A stretch of DNA of 64,000 nucleotides, taken from Bacillus sp. BHET2. GTDB taxonomy: Bacteria > Bacillota > Bacilli > Bacillales > Bacillaceae_B. Below, one piece after another: positions 58,869-64,000 of the stretch (positions are counted from its first letter, which is position 1; the number at the start of each line of letters is the position of its first letter). The notes under the pieces are model-generated. The model was given only the letters and a program-made list of their open reading frames with translations. It was not told the DNA's origin and searched no databases. The DNA lies in the NCBI RefSeq assembly GCF_005938125.1, contig NZ_VCQN01000002.1, positions 1 to 64,000 of the forward strand. The letters run 5' to 3'. A program made the position numbers and the translations under genes.

Positions 58869-60445
58869 CTATTTCCCTGTAATTCTTTATAAAGCTTTTC
58901 ATACTTTTCTTCACGCCTATTTAATTCATAGGCTTTTTTTGCATGTATAAGAGCTTCCTCTCTCTCTTTGGCATCTAGTAGAATTAATGCGAGATTATAA
59001 TGAGCTTCATGAAATTGGCCATCTTCTTTTATAGCCTGTACCAAATGCTCCCTCGCCCCAGCCAGATTATTCTGCTTGATTTCGGCATAAGAAAGGTAGA
59101 AATAGGTCTGTGCATTCGGTTCTCCTTCCTCGACAACAGGAGTCAGAATTTCCTCAGCTTCCTTCCACTGTTCATTTGAAATCTTTTCTTGAGCCACTCC
59201 GTTCACTGTATCGACATCCCAGGAGGTTGAATCCGTTCCCACTCCATTCCATACCAATCCCCCTATGAGCACGATGCTTACCACAAGGAATAGCAATTGG
59301 CGGAGAGGTTGGAAAGCCTTAGGCAAACTTACGATACCCGCAGCAAGGAATCCACCTATCAGCCCTCCAATATGCCCAGCATTATCAATACCGGAAATGG
59401 TGAAACCCAAGACTAAATTTAAAAGGATGACGGCAATGATATTGGTCCCCATCGTCCGGAAGAACACTCTTGGATACAACACACCAAAGTACAAGAGAGC
59501 ACCGAAGCAGCCAAAGATTGCCCCACTTGCTCCGGCTGAAAGATTGGATGTAAACAAAAAGCTTGCTAGAGTGCCTGTCATGCCGGACAACATATAAATC
59601 AGAACGAACCGAATTCGACCGAACATTTTCTCCACAGCCGTTCCCAGATAATAAAGGGCGAGTGTGTTCATGAGTAGATGAATGAATCCTATATGTAGAA
59701 AGATCGGAGTCACGAGTCTCCACCATTCTCCTTCAATCATGAGCGGGTTGTACTTAGCACCGAATTGAATAAGCGTTTGTGAATTCTTACTTCCTCCATT
59801 CAGTTCAAGAATAAAGAACATAATTAACTGAAGGGCAATGAAGAAATAAGTAAAGAATGGTTTTCCCCTCTCGAAGAGCTGTCTTTCCTTTTGAAGATGC
59901 TTGGAAGACGCGGTCATGGTCATATTTTTCACCCAGTCCACGTTTGACGCCAACACTTCAGGGGGAAGCTCCCATTTCCCTTCATTAAAAAAAGGATCGT
60001 TCCTTAGCGTTTCAACACTTTCATCACCATGAAGCAGGGTAGGCTGGATCGTCATCTTTTGTCTAGTAACGGATTCATAGAATAATTCAGGATCAGAATC
60101 CACAGGAGGATAAGTTGAAATGTAAATACTTCTTACTTTAAGCTGTCTCTTCTTCAAGGATTTCCTGATTTTCTCTCCGTTCACTGAGGTTAATTCCAAA
60201 TCTCGCTTGACCCAGTTCCCCCAATCCAAATCTTTACGAACGAGTCGGATGATGTCCCATTCTTTAATACCTGTGTTCTCCAACCATATTTCATCCTGTT
60301 CTGGAGAAAGGTTAAGGATTCGGTAATGTTTATTCTCCACTAAGTGGTGGGCAATCTTCCAAAACAAATAATGATATCGTAAATCCACATAATCCACTAC
60401 TTTCTCTTCAGCTCTTTTTATGTATAGCAATCCTATTTGCCTCAA
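58865..60445 (-). CDS. gluP: rhomboid intramembrane serine protease with TPR tail (YqgP/GluP)
   Basis: About 510-526 residues. N-terminal soluble domain (HYLFWKIAHHLVENKHYRILN), six to seven membrane segments (~205-400) with HIGFIHLLMNTLALYYLG, catalytic serine in SAGASGAIFG and histidine in DNAGHIGGLIGG. C-terminal TPR repeats (~425-520: EQWKEAEEILTPVVEEGEPNAQTYFYLSYAEIKQNN, HYNLALILLDAKEREEAL). B. subtilis YqgP processes magnesium transporter MgtE with FtsH. Start is uncertain: TTG 60445 has no clear SD, and GTG codons at 60397 or 60388 fit homologue length better. Confidence 0.9.
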   Translation of the reverse strand: MRQIGLLYIKRAEEKVVDYVDLRYHYLFWKIAHHLVENKHYRILNLSPEQDEIWLENTGIKEWDIIRLVRKDLDWGNWVKRDLELTSVNGEKIRKSLKKRQLKVRSIYISTYPPVDSDPELFYESVTRQKMTIQPTLLHGDESVETLRNDPFFNEGKWELPPEVLASNVDWVKNMTMTASSKHLQKERQLFERGKPFFTYFFIALQLIMFFILELNGGSKNSQTLIQFGAKYNPLMIEGEWWRLVTPIFLHIGFIHLLMNTLALYYLGTAVEKMFGRIRFVLIYMLSGMTGTLASFLFTSNLSAGASGAIFGCFGALLYFGVLYPRVFFRTMGTNIIAVILLNLVLGFTISGIDNAGHIGGLIGGFLAAGIVSLPKAFQPLRQLLFLVVSIVLIGGLVWNGVGTDSTSWDVDTVNGVAQEKISNEQWKEAEEILTPVVEEGEPNAQTYFYLSYAEIKQNNLAGAREHLVQAIKEDGQFHEAHYNLALILLDAKEREEALIHAKKAYELNRREEKYEKLYKELQGNS

Positions 60446-60487
60446 TTATCTATCCCTACTATACCTAACCCTTTCTTAAACTGTAAA

Positions 60488-60537
60488 ACAAAAAAGACTG
60501 TAAGAGAGTGTTTCATACCCCCTTACAATCTTTTTAC
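60488..60537. terminator. bidirectional terminator near yqgO
   Basis: AAAAAAGACTGTAAGAG and CTTACAATCTTTTT form a long stem with A- and T-runs on either side, 8 bases after the yqgO stop. Confidence 0.8.
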
Positions 60538-60544
60538 ACTCATG

Positions 60545-60724
60545 TTATCCTCTAAATGCACCTTGAATGAATTTTGAGCGAATGCCAGGTATCCCCATCG
60601 CTGCTTTAACGGCGAATTTTCGAATGAGGAAGTTCCCAAGGACTATATTTAATAATCGATATCGGTTTGGAATCAGGAATAGAACCAAACCGCCTAACAC
60701 TAACCATTTTGTCCATCCGTTCAT
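60545..60724 (-). CDS. yqgO: small membrane protein, YqgO-like
   Basis: 59 residues (MNGWTKWLVLGGLVLFLIPNRYRLLNIVLGNFLIRKFAVKAAMG...). One membrane helix and a basic tail. Position between the DUF92 gene and the rhomboid gene matches yqgO of B. subtilis. SD GGAGGGAT. Function unknown. Confidence 0.7.
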   Translation of the reverse strand: MNGWTKWLVLGGLVLFLIPNRYRLLNIVLGNFLIRKFAVKAAMGIPGIRSKFIQGAFRG

Positions 60725-60805
60725 GATGATCCCTCCTACTAATAGTTTGGATCAAAATCTACTCCCTTATCCCACGATTTCATCTAAATTTCTCACATTA
60801 TGTGC

Positions 60806-61591
60806 TTACCAATAAAGAAACAACATGATTACTCCGGCAAAAAGGCTTGAAAGAGCGTTTACAAGCTCATTATTCATCAAGTAACCTTTCGTTCTATCCG
60901 TAGGTTTTCCACAGTGACAGGTTGATTCTGTTTGTATCCCGCACACTCTACACCTAAATTCCAACTGGATATATGCCCCCAGTACTGTATCCATGAGGTT
61001 TCCCAAAAAACCGGAAAAAATGATAAGCAAAAAGAGAGGAGTATCCATTCCTTCCAACACAAGCATCGAGACCATTGAAATGAAAGCTGCACCCAAAAGA
61101 GCAGCTATCGTCCCCATAATGGAAACCGCTCCGGATGTACCTTTCGGAACTCTCCTGAACGATCTGACAGAAAACGGCTGGTTCCGACTAAGGGGACCAA
61201 TTTCAGAGGCCCAGGTATCAGCATTTGCACCGGCTATCGCTGCCACAAAGCCTAAAGTCCACACATCATTTCCGGTCACAGCGAATAATAAAGCAAATAG
61301 TGCAGCTGGTCCTCCATTGGCCAGTACTTGCTGCCAATCTCTTATAGACGTTTTGGCGAGCCGTTCTTCGATTCCCAGCTTAGCCTTTTTAAATAAATGG
61401 GACCAAATGCTTGAGGAGAGAAAGAATGCCCCTAATACGAATAAGCCCCTAACACCGTAAGCATAACTGATGAATAAACCGATAATCACACTCATTACGG
61501 CACCGGAAAAGCGTAAGTTTCTGGTTCTCCATCCTAAAAGAGCGATAGCAACTATAAAGAAAATAAGAAAAAAATACTCAGCCTTCACCAT
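60806..61591 (-). CDS. DUF92 (TMEM19-like) membrane protein
   Basis: 261 residues with six hydrophobic segments. Signature GANADTWASEIGPLSRNQPFSVRSFRRVPKGTSGAVSIMGT (~122-165) and GFLGNLMDTVLGAYIQ identify DUF92, homologous to VTE5/VTE6 phytol kinases, so a lipid-alcohol kinase or CDP-related activity is possible. A cysteine cluster CRVCGIQTESTCHCG in a loop may bind zinc. Overlaps the cyclo-ligase gene by 14 bases. Confidence 0.82.
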   Translation of the reverse strand: MVKAEYFFLIFFIVAIALLGWRTRNLRFSGAVMSVIIGLFISYAYGVRGLFVLGAFFLSSSIWSHLFKKAKLGIEERLAKTSIRDWQQVLANGGPAALFALLFAVTGNDVWTLGFVAAIAGANADTWASEIGPLSRNQPFSVRSFRRVPKGTSGAVSIMGTIAALLGAAFISMVSMLVLEGMDTPLFLLIIFSGFLGNLMDTVLGAYIQLEFRCRVCGIQTESTCHCGKPTDRTKGYLMNNELVNALSSLFAGVIMLFLYW

Positions 61592-62144
61592 CGATTCGTC
61601 CCTTATCCGTCAAGAGTGACTTCACAGGCATATCGAAAGATTCAATTTGCAATTTTTCGATTATTTGTTCTTCAAAGGCGAGAGACATCGCTGGTCCTGA
61701 ATACTCAGAGAGCAACCGGTCATAATACCCCCCACCAAACCCAAGGCGATACCCCCTCTTTGTATAAGCCAAACCAGGTACGATCATTAATTCAATGGAG
61801 TCATGATGTACTGACTTTGATTTATCGGGATTCGGTTCATATAAACCAAAAAAAGATTGTTCCAATTCACGGAAGTCCTTCAACTCATAAAAGACCAATT
61901 GACGGTTCTTCGGGAAACACTTTGGCACTACTACGGTTTTCCCCTCTTCCCACCCCCTCTTAATGATATTCCATGTGTTGATTTCAGGAGTTTTTGATAC
62001 AGTTATTCCTATCATATTACTCGCAGCCCATTCAGGGGACTGAAAGAGGCGCTGTTCTATCTCAAAACATTTATGTTGAAACTCTAAATGATCAATCGAT
62101 TGTAACACTTGAAGCTGCGATTTCCTTAACTCTTTCTTTATCAT
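61578..62144 (-). CDS. yqgN: 5-formyltetrahydrofolate cyclo-ligase (YqgN)
   Basis: 188 residues. N-terminal RKSQLQVLQ basic region, VPKCFPKNRQLVFYELKDF, and the signature LAYTKRGYRLGFGGGYYDRLL (~128-148) with the ATP/phosphate loop GGGYYDR. Converts 5-formyl-THF to 5,10-methenyl-THF with ATP. Usual length. Adjacent rpmG as in B. subtilis. Confidence 0.93.
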   Translation of the reverse strand: MIKKELRKSQLQVLQSIDHLEFQHKCFEIEQRLFQSPEWAASNMIGITVSKTPEINTWNIIKRGWEEGKTVVVPKCFPKNRQLVFYELKDFRELEQSFFGLYEPNPDKSKSVHHDSIELMIVPGLAYTKRGYRLGFGGGYYDRLLSEYSGPAMSLAFEEQIIEKLQIESFDMPVKSLLTDKGRIDGEG

Positions 62145-62257
62145 CCTATCCCTCCACCTTCCTATACAGATACTATTTTAATGGATATTACATGGAAATG
62201 CGATGACTGATGACCTATAAGTGAAAGTGGATCGATCTAATATTAGGAAAAATGCAT

Positions 62258-62287
62258 AAAAAAAAGCAGCGGATAAAATCCGGCTGC
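62258..62287 (-). terminator. terminator after rpmG
   Basis: Minus strand GCAGCCGGAT, TT, ATCCGCTGC followed by TTTTTTTTATG, starting at the rpmG stop codon. Confidence 0.9.
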
Positions 62288-62437
62288 TTATTTCGTTTCG
62301 CGGTGAAGAGTCACACGCTTTAATTTCGGGCAATATTTTTTTAGCTCTAAACGGTCTGGGTTATTACGTTTGTTCTTAGTAGTAATATAGTTACGCTCAC
62401 CAGTTTCTGTGCAAGCTAAAGTAATGTTTACACGCAT
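62288..62437 (-). CDS. rpmG: 50S ribosomal protein L33
   Basis: 49 residues ([49 protein letters not shown]). Only one cysteine remains of each CxxC pair, so this is the zinc-independent (C-minus) type, which replaces the zinc form under zinc limitation in Bacillus. SD GGAGGG. Confidence 0.95.
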   Translation of the reverse strand: MRVNITLACTETGERNYITTKNKRNNPDRLELKKYCPKLKRVTLHRETK

Positions 62438-62494
62438 TTTTATTTCCCTCCAAACATATACAACTTCTACTATTCATACGACTTTTCTATAATA

Positions 62495-63076
62495 TCACTT
62501 TTCCCCGGGAAATGCTAGTCCGTTTTTAATTCTATCACTTAAATTTGAAACCTCTTCTTCCATAGCTCCTTCGATGGCATATACTTTTCCATTTTTCACT
62601 TCAAAAGGCTTGAATGAAAAGTCCAGCATATAGACCATCATATTTAGACCATTAGTTATTGGATAGTAGTAAAGGCTCCCTTTATAAAGGGATTTTTTCC
62701 ATAGCTGTAGTCCTTTTAAATTTAGAGGATAAATGGACTTTTTTACAGATTCGGCACACGAAACAATATTGGTGATGGCAACAAGTTTTCCACTATAATT
62801 CCAAAATGAATCCTTCGATAAAGAAAGGACTCCCACTCCATCCTCCTTACAACCAAGCCACTCAATCAGGAAGAATACCTTTAGGTTCCTCATTTCCTTT
62901 GTTGTATTTTCCATTTCAAATGTGAAGGACTCTCCCCACACTTGGACTTCTTCCTTGATTTGCACTTGTATTCCCGTAAGTGAGTATACGTTTTCTGAAT
63001 GAAGGGGTACGTACTCATTATTCTTGTTCCAGGCTATTCCTTGGATATGGAAATTTCGATTCAGATTCTCCTTCAT
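62495..63076 (-). CDS. hypothetical protein linked to nucleotidyltransferase gene
   Basis: 193 residues, soluble, beta-rich (LTGIQVQIKEEVQVWGESFTFEMENTTKEMRNLKVFFLIEW, LGVL...DSFWNYSGKLVAITNIVS). It starts 6 bases after the nucleotidyltransferase ends and is probably co-transcribed. The layout suggests a small beta-sandwich. Function unknown. Confidence 0.6.
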   Translation of the reverse strand: MKENLNRNFHIQGIAWNKNNEYVPLHSENVYSLTGIQVQIKEEVQVWGESFTFEMENTTKEMRNLKVFFLIEWLGCKEDGVGVLSLSKDSFWNYSGKLVAITNIVSCAESVKKSIYPLNLKGLQLWKKSLYKGSLYYYPITNGLNMMVYMLDFSFKPFEVKNGKVYAIEGAMEEEVSNLSDRIKNGLAFPGEK

Positions 63077-63082
63077 TAGCCT

Positions 63083-64000
63083 CTACACCTTTTGCCAGAT
63101 TTTTATTTTCTTTCTATAATACCTTGCAAGCTCCATAGCGAGATTTCGTCTTTCAGCCTTGGAATAAATAATGAAGCCTCTATTCGGGTCACTGATGATT
63201 CTCGTACTTCCACCATCCCTATGATCAAACACGATTTCTTTTTGGCTTGAGGATGAAGGAACCGTTTCGAGCAATTTAGCAAGGACCATAGGCTTCTTTC
63301 CATTCGGACAGGCTACTTGTAGCCTTGTAATGAAGGGTTCCATAAAGTCTTTTGAACCCTTGAATCCTTTCATTAATGAGGGGTGAGAGAATTGGCCCTT
63401 CATGAGGTCTTCCCTTGCACCCTTATATTCTTCAGGATTACCGATGTCCCTCCAATAGGCACTTGTCTTAAACACATAAACTTCTTCATCATTTAACAGA
63501 AGTTGGGGAATAAAATCTTGACCAAAATCCCTGACGTCCTTATGGGAATAGCGATCAAGTAGCAGGGGATCCAGCATATAAACCCCCGTATTCACCTCAT
63601 TCCCTTCCCACTCTAGAGGCTTTTCAATGAACTCAACTAATTTACGATTTTCGTCTGCGTGGCAGATTCCATACTCTTTAGGAGTTGCCACTTCCTTTGC
63701 GACTACCGTCATCACTGCTTTTTTCTCATAATGAAATTCAATGACCTTATCGATGGGAAGATTCGTAAAGGCATCACCACTCAAGACAAGAAACGGTTCA
63801 CGAAATCTATGGCGGGCCAGAAATACGCCCCCTGCAGTGCCGAGTGGCGATTTCTCCTCGAGATAGGTGATATTCACATTGAATCGTTTACCATTTCCGA
63901 AGTATTCTTTAATGGTTTCACTTTTATAGCATGTTGTAATCAGGATATCTTTAATTCCATATGCCTTGAGAAGATTAATGCTATATTCAAGAATTGGCTT
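63083..64000 (-). CDS. sugar nucleotidyltransferase with degenerate mutase tail, partial
   Basis: 306 residues visible, open at the right edge. Nucleotidyltransferase core: KPILEYSINLLKAYGIKDILITTCYKSETIKEYFGNG, SPLGTAGGVFLA, FLVLSGDAFTN with catalytic Asp, EKPLEWEGNEVNTGVYML and YWRDIGNPEEYKGAREDLM. The last ~90 residues (from GFKGSKDFMEP; RIISDPNRGFIIYSKAERRNLAMELARYYRKKI) resemble only the very end of phosphohexomutases, as if a mannose-1-phosphate guanylyltransferase/phosphoglucomutase fusion had lost its centre. Substrate not assignable. Confidence 0.8.
   Translation of the reverse strand, partial: KPILEYSINLLKAYGIKDILITTCYKSETIKEYFGNGKRFNVNITYLEEKSPLGTAGGVFLARHRFREPFLVLSGDAFTNLPIDKVIEFHYEKKAVMTVVAKEVATPKEYGICHADENRKLVEFIEKPLEWEGNEVNTGVYMLDPLLLDRYSHKDVRDFGQDFIPQLLLNDEEVYVFKTSAYWRDIGNPEEYKGAREDLMKGQFSHPSLMKGFKGSKDFMEPFITRLQVACPNGKKPMVLAKLLETVPSSSSQKEIVFDHRDGGSTRIISDPNRGFIIYSKAERRNLAMELARYYRKKIKIWQKV

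Overview
The window is a chromosomal segment of a spore-forming member of the Bacillaceae (Bacillus/Rossellomorea-like; species not determinable here). The assignment rests on the comG competence operon with aroK and yqzE, the yqg cluster in Bacillus subtilis-like order (mgsR, yqgY, yqgX, yqgW, yqgV, yqgU, yqgT, yqgS, glcK, yqgQ, rhomboid protease, yqgO, 5-FTHF cyclo-ligase, rpmG), a GerA/SpoVAF-type spore gene and a coat-like cupin.

Layout. 1-4.3 kb is an AT-rich accessory patch (HNH-like, small membrane, beta-lactamase-fold and HEPN-like proteins) separated by related intergenic repeats. 4.3-8.6 kb holds yqzE, aroK and comGG to comGB plus the 3' part of comGA, all on the minus strand. 8.6-44.3 kb is a complete ~35.7-kb prophage. 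The 5' part of comGA follows at 44.3-44.8 kb. 45-64 kb is chromosomal core with a tRNA-Gln, structured repeats and the yqg cluster.

The central feature is a temperate siphovirus prophage integrated by a large serine recombinase into the codons of the Walker A motif of comGA. Both junctions can be read to the base. The phage half-sites form a 20-2-20 imperfect dyad, and joining the chromosomal halves restores a GPTGSGKTTTLYS reading frame. Lysogeny therefore disables the competence pilus ATPase and separates comGB-comGG from the comG promoter, while precise excision would repair the gene. This is the same logic as the comK prophages of Listeria, in a different competence gene.

The prophage reads right to left: integrase and repressors (44.3-40.9 kb), small early genes, SbcC/RAD50-like ATPase, RecT, DnaD-like initiator, helicase loader, DnaB helicase and RuvC-like nuclease (40.9-33.4 kb), ArpU-like late regulator, then accessory genes including a probable Kiwa defence pair (kwaB-kwaA) with its own promoter. 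After these come HNH, terminases, portal, protease, capsid, connectors, tail (with a -1 frameshift chaperone), receptor-binding genes and a lysis cassette (28-10 kb). Several cargo genes sit inside the late operon with their own promoters or terminators. The last 1.3 kb at the left end carries a small divergent pair of transcription units around a palindromic operator; the leftward unit points into the comGA remnant and comGB.

A recurring oddity is the use of AUN triplets other than AUG (AUU, AUC, AUA) where homology, Shine-Dalgarno sequences and gene coupling place the start codon: comGD, comGA, the phage DnaD-like gene and one tiny phage ORF.
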